Shown: positions 49,862 to 59,780, numbered from the stretch's first letter. The stretch: 64,000 bases of DNA from Methanohalophilus sp. (GCF_030156785.1 NZ_JASGLW010000002.1:107667-171666); one strand, 5' to 3'. Numbers and translations are program-made. The notes: a model not told the origin generated them from the sequence alone.

Positions 49862-50098
49862 TCAATCCTGCAATGATTTCTCCAGAAGCCTTTCACCCTC
49901 TTCTACAAGAACTTTGATCCTTTGTTCCATCTGGCTTAATTTGGTGCTGCATGCCACTGCAAGTTGCATTCCTCGTTCAAACATTTCCATGCTTTCTTCC
50001 AGTGATAGATCTCCTTCTTCGAGTTGGGATACGATCTCTTCAAGCTCATGGAGGTGATCTTCAAAGCTACGTTCATCAGGGTTATCTGTGTTTGTCAT
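49862..50098 (-). CDS. xseB: Exonuclease VII small subunit
   Basis: The 78-residue protein matches XseB: SFEDHLHELEEIVSQLEEGD followed by LSLEESMEMFERGMQLA. It is required for the assembly of exonuclease VII, which degrades single-stranded DNA. Its ATG overlaps the xseA stop by one base (TAATG), a translational coupling. The enzyme is mainly bacterial, so the pair was probably acquired. It ends in TGA. Confidence 0.9.
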   Translation of the reverse strand: MTNTDNPDERSFEDHLHELEEIVSQLEEGDLSLEESMEMFERGMQLAVACSTKLSQMEQRIKVLVEEGERLLEKSLQD

Positions 50099-51315
50099 TA
50101 TCTTTCCCCATCAGTTTTCAATAGTTCATGTTTAACATTTTTTACTATGCATCCGGCTTTCCCATCTTTAAGGACCACTTCTATGGATTTGCCTTTGTCA
50201 AGCTTTGTTATTGTGTTTATGATGGCTCCATCCTCTTCACGCACAATCCCGTAACCTCTTGCCAATGTACTCAATGGGCTGACCGCATTCAATCGTCCGG
50301 CAGCAGATGAAAGCATAGACTTTTTTTTCTCTATTTTGTAACTCATAATTGCCAGCAAGCGCCCGGAAATCTCGTCAAAGTGCTGCCATTGTTGCATGTA
50401 AAGACGTTCCAGCTTGGAAGGTTCAATATGTCTTTTGAGACTTTCCAGAGTTTGTCGACGAGTGTGCAACAGATGCATCATCTCATTATCAAGCGTTTTT
50501 TCGAGTTTTTTGATCCATCGTCTTGTTTCTTCCCTGTCCGGTGCTACAATCTCGGCGGCAGCTGAAGGCGTGGGTGCTCTCACATCAGCAACAAAATCCG
50601 CAATTGTGTAATCGGTCTCATGTCCCACTGCGGAAATTATTGGAATCCGGCATGAGTAAATTGCACGTGCGACTTTTTCCTCGTTAAATGACCACAAATC
50701 CTCAAGGGACCCTCCACCTCTCCCCAGAATAATAACGTCCACACCTGCACGCTCGAGCATTTCCAGTGATTTGACAATGCTGTCGGCAGATTGTTCTCCC
50801 TGCACAATAGTTGGTGCAAGCAGTATTTCCATGGGATAGCGCCTCTGGAGGACATTAATAATATCATGAACAGCTGCTCCGGTGGGAGATGTTGCAACTC
50901 CCACTTTTCGGGGAAAGGGTGGCAGGTGTTGTTTATTTGCGGGATCAAAAAGCCCCTCCTTTTCCAGTCTCTTTTTCAATTGCTCGTAGGCTTTGTACAG
51001 TTCTCCTATCCCGTCAGGCCGCATATCAAGAACCTGAAACTGGTACTGTCCTCTTACTGTATATAGATCAACATTACCGAATACAAGCAGTTTCATATCC
51101 TTTTCAAGTTCAAATCGAAGGCTACGATTGACGGACCTGAAACTGATACAACTGATCTGGCTGTTTTCATCTTTCAGTGTAAAATAGTAATGCCCCGAAC
51201 TGTGTTTGGTGAGATTGGAAACTTCCCCCTGCAACCACACATGCTGCAGAGTTGGTTCGTATGTGAGAACTTCCCGCACGTGTTTATTCAGCTCGGAAAC
51301 GGTGTAAATGGCCAT
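50098..51315 (-). CDS. xseA: Exonuclease VII large subunit
   Basis: The protein of about 405 residues has the N-terminal OB-fold (YTVSELNKHVREVL and VWLQGEVSNLTKHSSGHYYF). The catalytic XseA domain has GVATSPTGAAVHDI, ILGRGGGSLEDLW and SAVGHETDYTIADFVAD. With XseB it degrades single-stranded DNA in both directions. ATG 51315 follows GGAG at 9 bp; TTG 51330 is an alternative. It ends in TAA overlapping xseB. Confidence 0.93.
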   Translation of the reverse strand: MAIYTVSELNKHVREVLTYEPTLQHVWLQGEVSNLTKHSSGHYYFTLKDENSQISCISFRSVNRSLRFELEKDMKLLVFGNVDLYTVRGQYQFQVLDMRPDGIGELYKAYEQLKKRLEKEGLFDPANKQHLPPFPRKVGVATSPTGAAVHDIINVLQRRYPMEILLAPTIVQGEQSADSIVKSLEMLERAGVDVIILGRGGGSLEDLWSFNEEKVARAIYSCRIPIISAVGHETDYTIADFVADVRAPTPSAAAEIVAPDREETRRWIKKLEKTLDNEMMHLLHTRRQTLESLKRHIEPSKLERLYMQQWQHFDEISGRLLAIMSYKIEKKKSMLSSAAGRLNAVSPLSTLARGYGIVREEDGAIINTITKLDKGKSIEVVLKDGKAGCIVKNVKHELLKTDGER

Positions 51316-51493
51316 TATATTCTGCTCCAAAGGGAAATTATCAGACCATGTGATATTTTATACTTTGGTGCAAGTTCCGTGAAACTATTTTATTTTATCA
51401 TCTGGGGATGCGCTGCCTTCTCTATTCGTATTTTTGCAGGGGTGGATTCATCCACCATACATTTATATAAGAGTATATGTGTTAGGACTCTAA

Positions 51494-51515
51494 TAGTTTG
51501 AAAATCCAACTAATT
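51494..51515. promoter_or_regulatory. Imperfect inverted repeat before marR
   Basis: TAGTTTG and CAACTAA arms lie between the TATA-like box at about 51462 and the marR start. This is a usual position for autorepression by MarR proteins. Symmetry is imperfect and binding is inferred. Confidence 0.3.
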
Positions 51516-51525
51516 GAGGCATGTG

Positions 51526-52038
51526 ATGGAAAACAAAAAAGAACTTGCACTTTTGAATCTGGAATCATTTCCTGTATCCAGAAAAATTTAGCACACTATC
51601 ATAGAGTCTCTTATTCCCGACAAATGTGAAAATTTAGAATATTTTAAGAATAGGGGCATGGCTCTCCTTATTATTGCAAAAGAAGGTCCGGTGATGCCTA
51701 CCTCACTTTCCCACTATCTCAACCTGAACAAAAGCAGCGTGACAAGCATAATAGATTCTCTTGAAAAGGCTGGCTTTGTCATTCGCAATATTGCCCCGGA
51801 TGACCACAGAAAATGTCTTATATCGTTATCTTCTGAAGGGAGACAACATCTGGAATTTCTGGATACATGGATTGAAAATATAGTTGAAGAAGTCACAAAA
51901 TATGTTGATGACTCGGAGTATGAGGAACTCCTGTCCAGCATGAGAAAAATCGTTGAAATTGAACGCAGGATTGAAGCCCGGCTTTTGGAAGGGCAAAATA
52001 AGCCGTTTAAACAAGATTCCGGGAGAAGATTGGAATGA
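51526..52038 (+). CDS. MarR-type regulator with an in-frame TAG at codon 22 (probable pyrrolysine)
   Basis: The frame from ATG 51526 (GAGG at 7 bp) to TGA 52036-52038 encodes 170 residues, with one TAG at 51589-51591. Before it lies NLESFPVSRKI. After it come HTIIESLIPDK and then a typical MarR winged helix (SLSHYLNLNKSSVTSIIDSL and a wing with DDHRKCLISLS). A start after the TAG, at ATG 51658, would remove the first dimerisation helix and has no ribosome-binding site. The gene overlaps the RND exporter gene by 4 bp, so it probably regulates that operon. A TATA-like TTTATATAAG lies about 65 bp upstream. Confidence 0.78.
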
Positions 52039-54416
52039 AAAATTTCTTTGAAAAACTTGGTGTTTTTGTAGAAGACAATCGTTTTCCGGTTCTTATCATA
52101 GCCGTATTACTGGTAATTACAGCAATTCAGGGTGCCCAGTCCATAGAGATGAAATCAGGAACTGAGACATTTGTTGATAAGGGGTCTACTCTGTATCAGG
52201 ATTATGATCATCTGTATATGGATCTTTTCGGCAAAGAAGCCATTGTAGTGATGGTTGAAGGGGACTCTGTTCAGGATGTTGAATTGCTAAAAGCCCTTGA
52301 CAGGCTTGAAAGTACATCGCAGGGAATTCCTGGTGTTGTGAGTACAATTAGTCCGGCTTCTGTGGTGAAAAAGAGGAATCTGGAACTGAACGGGAGATAC
52401 GCTATTCCTGAAAGCAAATCAGAACTCTCATCTATTGCGGATACTGTACCCAGTTCCCTGATGCCGGATGATACTCACGCTCTGCTTTATGTAGAGATGG
52501 CAGGAGATTCCACTGATGTCCAGCAACAGGATATTCTTCGGGAGGTAGAACTCTCTGCGGATCTTGTACAATTTCCTCCGGGTTATGAGATAATTGTAAC
52601 CGGAGATCCGGCATTTAAGGTTGCAATGAATGATGAAATGATGGGAAGTATGGGGTTCTTGCTTCTGTTGTCCGCATTTTTAATGGTCGTTGTGCTTTAT
52701 CTGGTATTCCGTCATGTGCGCTGGAGACTCATGCCACTTGCTATAGTTCTTCTAGGTATAGTTTACACATTTGGAGCAATGGGTTTCCTGGAAATCCCAT
52801 TGACAATGGTTTCTATGGCTGCTTTTCCGGTACTTATAGGTCTGGGAATAGATTATGCCATTCAGTTCCATAACAGGATAGAAGAAGAACTTGAGCGCGG
52901 TGAAACTCCCCGTGAAGCAGTTGTTGATACCATCAAACACATGGGTCCTGCGGTTCTTATTGCACTTACCATAACCGCCCTTGGTTTCTTGTCTCTTCTA
53001 ACATCAAGTGTTCCGATGATACAGGATTTTGCCAAACTGCTGTTGATAGGCATAGTAATGTGCTTCCTTGCCTCTCTTTTCGTAGGGGTGACAGTGCTTT
53101 ACATTCTGGACTCCTTTGGCAAGAAATATGAATATCAAAAAAAGAGGATCGATACATTACGCCACCGGCTCAAGGTTCGTCGTTTCAGATCAAAGCAGAG
53201 GCTTGTAGGAAAGGAGCAGAAAGGACCTGATGCACTTGAAAAAGTACTGCATTCTACTTCCTCCTTTGCTGTAAAACACCCATTCCCTGTACTGTTAATT
53301 GCGTTTTTGCTCTGCTTAAATGGCCTGTATGTAGATCCAATGGTTCCTATCAACTCAGATACGGAAACGTTTGTTCCACAGGATATGCCTGCCCTTTTGG
53401 ATTTGAAGCATTATGGTGATGTTATCGGTAGTGATGACCAGATTAACGTTATTGTGAAAACAGATGATGTTACGGATCCCGCTGTCTTACAATGGGTTGA
53501 TGATTTCAGCAGCCATGAAGTGGAATCAAGGGATAAGATCTACGCTTCAGATAGCATTGTTTCTGTTCTGAAATCCATGAACAATGGCGAACTTCCGAAT
53601 GATGAAGCAGAAATTAATAATTTGCTTTCAAGGGTTCCTGAAGATACACAGGATGCTTACATCCACGGCAACAATATCCTCCTTCTGAACCTGAATATAG
53701 GTGATGCCATGGGGGATCTTGGCCTTGAAGGTATTGAATCTCTTACAAACGTCGTTCGTGAAGACATCAATTGGAGGGCAGCGCCTCCCGGCATGAGTGT
53801 TACGATAACAGGTCATTCGGTTGTTTTCATCGAAGTGCTTGATGCGCTGACTTCTGGCAGGGTTTTCATGACTTATTTAGGGCTTTCTCTTGTTTTTTTG
53901 GGATTGCTTTTAATTTATAGAGACTGGCTTAAGGCTTTTATTCCCGTTGCAACCATGTTTGTGGTAATCGGGTGGAATGGAGGCATTATGTATTATTCCG
54001 GTCTGGAATATACCCCCATGACCGCCACACTGGGGGCACTCATTCTTGGTGTGGGGTCAGAATATGCGGTTCTCATGATGGAACGTTATTTCGAAGAAAG
54101 AGAGAAAGGTTTCAGTCCGGAGGAAGCAATGTCCGAAGCCAGTGTGAAAATCGGAAAAGCCGTCGTAACTTCAGGGTTGACAACACTGTTTGGCTTCTGT
54201 GCGTTGATTGCATCTCCATTTTCGCTTATAAGCAATTTTGGGTTAGTTACGGTAATAGATGTAGGACTGGCACTGTTTGCCACTTTCGTCATATTCCCGC
54301 CGGTTATTGTCTTGCTGGATAATTTCAGGGAAAGGCGAAAGTTAGGGACAACAGGATTTTTTGAATCATTAATTAACAGCAAACTTAAGAAAAAAGCAGG
54401 GGTTGATGCCCAATGA
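52035..54416 (+). CDS. RND-superfamily exporter (HAE3/MmpL-like)
   Basis: The 793-residue protein has twelve predicted membrane helices in two halves, each with a large outer loop after its first helix. Typical RND segments are LIGLGIDYAIQFHNRIEEEL near residue 265 and LILGVGSEYAVLMMERYFEE near 670. The HAE3 group of archaea and bacteria exports lipids or hydrophobic compounds. It is coupled upstream to marR and downstream to two surface proteins, indicating one export system. It ends in TGA, overlapping the next start. Confidence 0.9.
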   Translation: MKNFFEKLGVFVEDNRFPVLIIAVLLVITAIQGAQSIEMKSGTETFVDKGSTLYQDYDHLYMDLFGKEAIVVMVEGDSVQDVELLKALDRLESTSQGIPGVVSTISPASVVKKRNLELNGRYAIPESKSELSSIADTVPSSLMPDDTHALLYVEMAGDSTDVQQQDILREVELSADLVQFPPGYEIIVTGDPAFKVAMNDEMMGSMGFLLLLSAFLMVVVLYLVFRHVRWRLMPLAIVLLGIVYTFGAMGFLEIPLTMVSMAAFPVLIGLGIDYAIQFHNRIEEELERGETPREAVVDTIKHMGPAVLIALTITALGFLSLLTSSVPMIQDFAKLLLIGIVMCFLASLFVGVTVLYILDSFGKKYEYQKKRIDTLRHRLKVRRFRSKQRLVGKEQKGPDALEKVLHSTSSFAVKHPFPVLLIAFLLCLNGLYVDPMVPINSDTETFVPQDMPALLDLKHYGDVIGSDDQINVIVKTDDVTDPAVLQWVDDFSSHEVESRDKIYASDSIVSVLKSMNNGELPNDEAEINNLLSRVPEDTQDAYIHGNNILLLNLNIGDAMGDLGLEGIESLTNVVREDINWRAAPPGMSVTITGHSVVFIEVLDALTSGRVFMTYLGLSLVFLGLLLIYRDWLKAFIPVATMFVVIGWNGGIMYYSGLEYTPMTATLGALILGVGSEYAVLMMERYFEEREKGFSPEEAMSEASVKIGKAVVTSGLTTLFGFCALIASPFSLISNFGLVTVIDVGLALFATFVIFPPVIVLLDNFRERRKLGTTGFFESLINSKLKKKAGVDAQ

Positions 54417-55528
54417 CTATCTTATCCGGGAAATCCGGGATGTTCAGTATTTCCTATGCTTTCATGATATTTATGATCATGTCAGCTGCATTGTTCGTTA
54501 CAGTAACACCTGTAAGCTCTAAAGAATTTATTCAGCCTTCTTATGGATATGTGACCAACTACTACGAAGGTTATGGTGTCCCTGATATCTATGCTTCAGT
54601 TATCGGTGACACTGAATTTGAAAGAGGTGAAACTGCAAATTTAAAAATAATGCTTTCAAACAGGGGTGTACTTCATGGTTTTAAGTCAGTGACCAGTGTT
54701 GAAGGCAGTCAAAGTGAACAAAAGCTTGCACTTGCCGAACTTGAATATGAATCTGCAAGAACGGTTGCATATGGCATAAAGGCAACACTTGTTTCCCCTA
54801 CGGAAATGATTGATGTGGATCCGCTCACAAGTGTCCAGACTCTTGAAAAGCTAATTCCGGGAGATTTGCCCGCACGGCTTCTTACATTTACAATATATAT
54901 TTCAGAAGATATTCCTGCAGGAGACTATGTGTTAATGCTGCCTGTAAGTTATGAGTTCCAGAATGATGTCCGGATGACAGGAGGAAGTACTGTGCAGATT
55001 GGACTTCCCAATATGGATCATGCTGTTTACTACAAGGAAGCAAACACGACACTCCCGATTCCAATAACCATTAAGAAAGCTCCTCTTTTCAGAGTTGAGG
55101 ATATTGATGGGGAACTGGTTGCGGGCAAATCTTCTACAATCAATGTCACCTACAAAAACGATGGTGAACTTCCTGCACATGACGTTATTGCAAGGGTAGT
55201 AGTCATGACGCCCCTTAGTACTTCTAAATCTGTGATTTCTCTGGGTGACATGGATCCAGGCGAAACAAGAATTGCTTCATTTACAATTGATACGTCCTCA
55301 GAAGCGGTTGTCAAGAATTATGGCCTTGACAGCGAACTCAGATATATTGATGAAAACGGTGATGTCGCATTTTCAAACAATCTAAAGCTGGAGGTACCTA
55401 TGAGTGCTTCCGAGGAGGGTATTGACATAGGTCGTGCATCTCTGGCTGGAACTTTTCTTGTGGCTTTCTATATTATTATTGATACGATACGAAAAAGAAA
55501 AGACAATACTGATGACAAAGAGGAGTGA
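54413..55528 (+). CDS. COG1361-type secreted protein, first of two
   Basis: The 371-residue protein has an N-terminal signal or anchor helix, and two beta-rich CARDB-like parts (GDTEFERGETANLKIMLSNRG and AGKSSTINVTYKNDGELPAHD). A C-terminal membrane helix follows before a charged tail (IRKRKDNTDDKEE). COG1361 proteins often accompany RND exporters and may act as their outer-face adaptors. ATG 54413 overlaps the exporter stop. It ends in TGA. Confidence 0.8.
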   Translation: MTILSGKSGMFSISYAFMIFMIMSAALFVTVTPVSSKEFIQPSYGYVTNYYEGYGVPDIYASVIGDTEFERGETANLKIMLSNRGVLHGFKSVTSVEGSQSEQKLALAELEYESARTVAYGIKATLVSPTEMIDVDPLTSVQTLEKLIPGDLPARLLTFTIYISEDIPAGDYVLMLPVSYEFQNDVRMTGGSTVQIGLPNMDHAVYYKEANTTLPIPITIKKAPLFRVEDIDGELVAGKSSTINVTYKNDGELPAHDVIARVVVMTPLSTSKSVISLGDMDPGETRIASFTIDTSSEAVVKNYGLDSELRYIDENGDVAFSNNLKLEVPMSASEEGIDIGRASLAGTFLVAFYIIIDTIRKRKDNTDDKEE

Positions 55529-55533
55529 TCGTT

Positions 55534-56628
55534 ATGCAAATGAAACTTATATACACATGTTTTTTCATGTTGTGCATTTTTCTGTTTGTAATGCCTGCAC
55601 AGGCAGAATCTGTAGCAGAAAATAATGCCCTTCCAGAGCATTTCAGGTTTGATGAAAATTACTATACTGTATATGGTGGGCCAGATTTGAGTGCTACTCT
55701 TGTGGGAGATGATGAGTTCTATCGCGGGGATTCAGTAGTATTGAATATCAATTTGATGAACAAGGGTGTTATTACGGGATTCCGGTCGGAAACGGATGGT
55801 GATGATCTGGATACTCTGGAGCAAAAACTCCAGCAGGCTGAGATGTCTTATGAGTCTCAGCGAACAACTGCAATTGGTGTTGTTGCTGTACTTACTTCTC
55901 TTGATCCGGCAATTGATGTAAAATCTGGTCCACAGGAAGCAGGAACTCTTGCTTCCGGAGATGAAACCAGTTCGCCGGTTAAGTTCAATATTGAAATATC
56001 GGAAAACGCTCATGCGGGGGAATATCCCATGCTTCTGAGCCTGTATTATGGTTATCAGAAAAATATTGAAGTCTCTGGTGATGATGAAACTGATCTAGGA
56101 ATTACAAACATGGATGTTGGGATATGGTATGATGTGGGATCACAGAACATAACCTTCCCTATCTATGTGAAAGATGCCGCGGAATTCGAGGTTGTAAATG
56201 TAAGCAGTCATCTTGTAGCAGGTGAGGAAGGTATGCTTTATGTGACTTACACCAATATAGGAGAGGAAGTTGCAGAAGATGCAACTGTCAGGATAAGCGC
56301 GGCTGATCCTTTCAGTACGACTGACGATCAGGCATATCTTGGTACCCTTGAACCCGGTGATAGCGCAGTTGCTATCTTCAAGCTTAAGGTGGATGACACG
56401 GCAATTGCAAAACCATACGCTATAAACAGCGAAGTCAGGTATGATGACAAGGATGGGCGCAGCCGGATCTCTGATAATATCAAAATACGCACAGAAATTG
56501 TTGAGCCTAAAAGCACAGGCTTTCCCATCAGAAACGCTTTTGCTTTGATTGGTGCTGTGGTAGTTATTGCAGCAGGATCATACTTTGCATACAGAAGATT
56601 CGGATCAGAAGAGAAAGGCGAAGAGTAA
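55534..56628 (+). CDS. COG1361-type secreted protein, second of two
   Basis: The 364-residue protein is a clear paralogue of the preceding one, with the same order: signal peptide (cut near AQAES), [42 protein letters not shown] and a C-terminal membrane helix. Tandem duplication is likely. ATG 55534 follows AGGAG; a GTG at 55525 overlaps the upstream stop. It closes the marR-exporter operon. It ends in TAA. Confidence 0.8.
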   Translation: MQMKLIYTCFFMLCIFLFVMPAQAESVAENNALPEHFRFDENYYTVYGGPDLSATLVGDDEFYRGDSVVLNINLMNKGVITGFRSETDGDDLDTLEQKLQQAEMSYESQRTTAIGVVAVLTSLDPAIDVKSGPQEAGTLASGDETSSPVKFNIEISENAHAGEYPMLLSLYYGYQKNIEVSGDDETDLGITNMDVGIWYDVGSQNITFPIYVKDAAEFEVVNVSSHLVAGEEGMLYVTYTNIGEEVAEDATVRISAADPFSTTDDQAYLGTLEPGDSAVAIFKLKVDDTAIAKPYAINSEVRYDDKDGRSRISDNIKIRTEIVEPKSTGFPIRNAFALIGAVVVIAAGSYFAYRRFGSEEKGEE

Positions 56629-56764
56629 TACTTTTCGCAATCCTTTATTTGTTCTTAACTCCGGTTTTAACAGGAAGGTATTTACGTTATTAATTATATC
56701 CAGTGATGCATTAGAGTTATATACTACATTTTTATCTAGCCCGCTGAAGGGAGGAAAGCGAAAA

Positions 56765-57994
56765 TTGAGTCAGCCTTGTGTTAATATCGGCATGGTAGGT
56801 CATGTCGACCACGGAAAAACCACTTTGGTAAGTGCACTGTCCGGTGTATGGACGGATAAACACAGCGAAGAGTTGAAACGAGGTATATCCATCCGCCTTG
56901 GATATGCAGATACTACTTTCAGGAAATGTCCGTCTTGTTCCGAACCTCAGGCTTATACCGTATCAAAGAAGTGTGAGTACTGTGGAACAAAAACAGTAGA
57001 AGTAAGAACTGTTTCTTTTGTAGATGCCCCCGGTCACGAAACATTGATGGCTACTATGCTTTCAGGAGCAGCCATCATGGATGGAGCTATTCTTGTTATT
57101 GCAGCAAATGAGGATTGTCCTCAGCCACAGACAAAAGAACACCTAATGGCTTTGGATGTCATTGGGATTGAGAATCTGATTATTGTACAAAACAAGATTG
57201 ATCTTGTTTCAAAAGATAAGATTATTGAAAATTATCATCAGATTAAGGAATTTGTGAAAGGTACTGTTGCTGAAAACGCTCCAATTATTCCAGTTTCTGC
57301 ACAGCAAAACATCAATATCGATGTCCTGATAAATGCAATGGAAGAACGCATTCCTACACCTTCACATAAGCTTGACAAAGATGCAAGATTGCTGATTGCC
57401 AGATCTTTTGACATAAATAAGCCTGGAACTTCCATCAAAAAAATGGTAGGGGGCGTAATTGGCGGAACTCTTACAGAAGGTGTCCTTCATGAAGGAGATG
57501 AACTGGAAATCCGTCCCGGTATAAAAGTGGAAAGCGAAAATGCTGTTCACTGGGATCCAATTTACACAAAAATCGAACGTATTGTTGCAGGAAATGAAAC
57601 AGTGAAAGAAGCCACTCCGGGAGGTCTGCTTGCGGTAGGCACAAGTCTTGATCCAAACCTCACGAAAAGCGATTCATTAACCGGGCAGGTTGCAGGTGTT
57701 CCCGGAACACTACCGCCAACTTACGATATATTTACCCTGAGGCTTCACCTGCTTGAGCGGGTTGTTGGTGTTTCAGATGGAGATGACGATATCGGGAAAA
57801 TCAAAACCAGTGAACCTCTCATGCTAAATGTAGGCACTGCAACAACCGTGGGTGTTGTAACAAGTGCAAGGGGCGACGTTGCCGAAATAAAGCTGAAACG
57901 TCCTGTTTGTGCAGAAGTTGGGTCGACTGTTGCAATTAGCCGTCGGGTCGGTTCACGCTGGAGATTAATAGGTGTTGGGGTAATTGAAGATTGA
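56765..57994 (+). CDS. eif2g: Translation initiation factor 2 subunit gamma
   Basis: The 409-residue GTPase delivers initiator Met-tRNA to the small ribosomal subunit. It has G1 GHVDHGKT, the effector segment [11 protein letters not shown]3 DAPGHE and G4 NKID. The zinc knuckle CPSC and CEYC lies near residue 60. The start is TTG 56765, 9 bp after GGGAGG; the longer open frame upstream is not coding in other species. It opens a translation/transcription operon and ends in TGA that overlaps the PIN-gene start. Confidence 0.94.
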   Translation: MSQPCVNIGMVGHVDHGKTTLVSALSGVWTDKHSEELKRGISIRLGYADTTFRKCPSCSEPQAYTVSKKCEYCGTKTVEVRTVSFVDAPGHETLMATMLSGAAIMDGAILVIAANEDCPQPQTKEHLMALDVIGIENLIIVQNKIDLVSKDKIIENYHQIKEFVKGTVAENAPIIPVSAQQNINIDVLINAMEERIPTPSHKLDKDARLLIARSFDINKPGTSIKKMVGGVIGGTLTEGVLHEGDELEIRPGIKVESENAVHWDPIYTKIERIVAGNETVKEATPGGLLAVGTSLDPNLTKSDSLTGQVAGVPGTLPPTYDIFTLRLHLLERVVGVSDGDDDIGKIKTSEPLMLNVGTATTVGVVTSARGDVAEIKLKRPVCAEVGSTVAISRRVGSRWRLIGVGVIED

Positions 57995-58359
57995 AAGTAA
58001 TTATAGATACCAATGGATTGATGATCCCGGTACAATTTGGGGTTGACATTTTCGACGAGCTCTAGCGCATGGGATATAATGAATTCATTGTGCCTTCGGC
58101 AGTTGTTGATGAGCTCAATATGCTAATCAAACGCTCTCATGGAGATCAAAAAGCAGCTTCCAAAGTAGCTCTTTCCCTTTGTAAGCGTTGTAATATAATA
58201 GATAAATCGGGTGTAGCTGATGATGTTATTTTGGATCTGGCATCCAGGTTGAAATTGCCCGTTCTTACAAATGACATTGGTCTGCAAAAAAGGTTGCAAA
58301 AGTGTGAAGTACCTATTATTCGTCTTCGGCAGAGAAATCGACTGGAGCAAACATGGTAG
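57991..58359 (+). CDS. PIN-domain protein with an in-frame TAG at codon 25 (probable pyrrolysine)
   Basis: TTG 57991 overlaps the aIF2-gamma stop (TTGA) and opens a PIN domain: [26 protein letters not shown] at 58063-58065, then [17 protein letters not shown] and [19 protein letters not shown]. The three acidic metal-binding positions (D6 and the Asp of DDV and TND) lie on both sides of the TAG, so both parts are needed. A start at ATG 58069 would remove the first catalytic Asp. The apparent stop at 58357-58359 is also TAG; if sense, the protein ends at TGA 58408-58410. PIN proteins are RNases, and its position suggests rRNA processing. Confidence 0.78.
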
Positions 58360-58431
58360 ATACACAATACCAAAATGATATATAAGAGAGCGTTATCTGA
58401 GATAGTCTGAGATCATTGTGGAGATGTAGTC

Positions 58432-58998
58432 ATGTATAAGAGGATGAAACTTGTTGATACTGTCCGTGTAGATCCCACGCTTTTAGGGGAGGATATCAGA
58501 GATAGCGTAAAAGATGCTCTGAAAGCTAAACTTGAGGGGAGGGTGGACAAGAACATCGGTTCAGTTGTGGCAATTACTGGTATTGATGAAGTAGGTGAAG
58601 GACGCATCCTTGTAGGCGATGGGGCTGTGTATTACGATGTTACTTTTGAAGCAATTGTCTTTGTTCCGCTTCTTCAGGAAGTTATTGAAGGCGAAGTTGT
58701 GGAAACCGTTGAGTTCGGGGCCTTTGTGAGTATAGGTTCCATGGACGGACTTTTGCATGTGAGCCAGATCACTGATGATTTCATGTCTTATGATGGAAAA
58801 AACGGCAGGCTTATCAGCAAAAACGGCAACAGATCTCTTGCAGAGGGTGATCGTGTAAGAAGCCGGATTGTTGCTGTAAGCATCAATGAACGTGACCCTC
58901 GCGAGACTAAAATTGGTTTGACAATGAGACAGCATGCACTCGGGAAAATAGAATGGCTCGAGGAAGAGCGTCGTCCCAAATCCGAGCAGGCAGAATAA
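58432..58998 (+). CDS. rpo7: DNA-directed RNA polymerase subunit Rpo7 (E')
   Basis: The 188-residue protein is the archaeal stalk subunit Rpo7. The N-terminal tip domain starts MYKRMKLVDTVRVDP. The S1 RNA-binding domain covers residues about 80-170 (GEVVETVEFGAFVSIGSMDG). It contacts nascent RNA with Rpo4. Standard length. It is followed by spt4 and ends in TAA. Confidence 0.94.
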   Translation: MYKRMKLVDTVRVDPTLLGEDIRDSVKDALKAKLEGRVDKNIGSVVAITGIDEVGEGRILVGDGAVYYDVTFEAIVFVPLLQEVIEGEVVETVEFGAFVSIGSMDGLLHVSQITDDFMSYDGKNGRLISKNGNRSLAEGDRVRSRIVAVSINERDPRETKIGLTMRQHALGKIEWLEEERRPKSEQAE

Positions 58999-59016
58999 AT
59001 TTAGGAGTGAATTGAT

Positions 59017-59202
59017 ATGGCAGATCAGGTTTGTAGAGAATGCCATCGTATAATTTCGGGGCAAACATGTCCAATATGTGGTACCAGTAATCTCAGTTCA
59101 GACTGGAGTGGGCTTGTAATTATAATAGATCCGGAAAAGTCTGAAATTGCTAAAAAAATTGGTGTCAATGTAGCTGATAGGTATGCATTAAAGGTGCGAT
59201 AA
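59017..59202 (+). CDS. spt4: Transcription elongation factor Spt4 (RpoE'')
   Basis: The 61-residue zinc-ribbon protein has CREC and CPIC pairs in its first 25 residues and a small beta-sheet with SDWSGLVIII. It forms a processivity clamp with Spt5 on RNA polymerase. It has the usual position after rpo7 and starts 18 bp after it. It ends in TAA. Confidence 0.92.
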   Translation: MADQVCRECHRIISGQTCPICGTSNLSSDWSGLVIIIDPEKSEIAKKIGVNVADRYALKVR

Positions 59203-59204
59203 AC

Positions 59205-59780
59205 TTGTTTTGTTTGACTCTTCCGGAATCGCTTCGTCCAATTATGCGAAAGCAGTTTGGTGTTTTGTATGAAGGACCCGGGGACGTTATAGTTAATAAG
59301 ATCTCGAAAGATCTTGGGAATCCCACAAAACTTATATCTGTGGGTGATGTTACTACCTTCCACTTGCTCAAATCTGGGATTGTACCGGATATACTAATAA
59401 TTGATGACAGGACACACCGCGGGCCTGCATCTGAAAAGGTAATCAAGGGTACCAAATATAGTGGATTTAAGGAACTTGAAGTTTACAATCCGCCTGGTAC
59501 CATCACCGAAGACTTGCTGGATGCCCTTGCCGATGCCATGTCATCGGACCAGCGCTATCGTATATTTGTAAAGGGCGAAGAGGACCTTGCAGCGTTGCCA
59601 GCTATAATCATGGCGCCGGATAACTCTGTAGTCATGTATGGACAACCTGATAAGGGTATGATGTTCGTAAGAATCACATCCTCTAAAAAGCTTGAAATGA
59701 AACAGATAATGGATCAAATCATCAACGAACAGGAAGATAATCAATTGGATTCTATTCGGAGGAAACTTTATGGATATTAA
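59205..59780 (+). CDS. GTP-dependent dephospho-CoA kinase (DUF359)
   Basis: The 191-residue protein belongs to the DUF359 family, shown in Thermococcus to phosphorylate dephospho-CoA with GTP in archaeal CoA synthesis. Characteristic parts are ISVGDVTTFHLL near residue 45, ILIIDDRTHRG near 60, and GEEDLAALPAI near 123. The start is TTG 59205, 2 bp after the spt4 stop. It overlaps rps24e by 11 bp. Ends in TAA. Confidence 0.88.
   Translation: MFCLTLPESLRPIMRKQFGVLYEGPGDVIVNKISKDLGNPTKLISVGDVTTFHLLKSGIVPDILIIDDRTHRGPASEKVIKGTKYSGFKELEVYNPPGTITEDLLDALADAMSSDQRYRIFVKGEEDLAALPAIIMAPDNSVVMYGQPDKGMMFVRITSSKKLEMKQIMDQIINEQEDNQLDSIRRKLYGY

Noticed and set aside
56567..56764. 66-codon N-terminal extension of aIF2-gamma
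   Set aside because: It overlaps the end of the surface-protein gene, lacks family similarity, and a good ribosome-binding site precedes TTG 56765.
58069..58359. PIN gene starting after the TAG at ATG 58069
   Set aside because: This would delete the first catalytic Asp and there is no ribosome-binding site, whereas TTG 57991 overlaps the upstream stop in a coupled manner.
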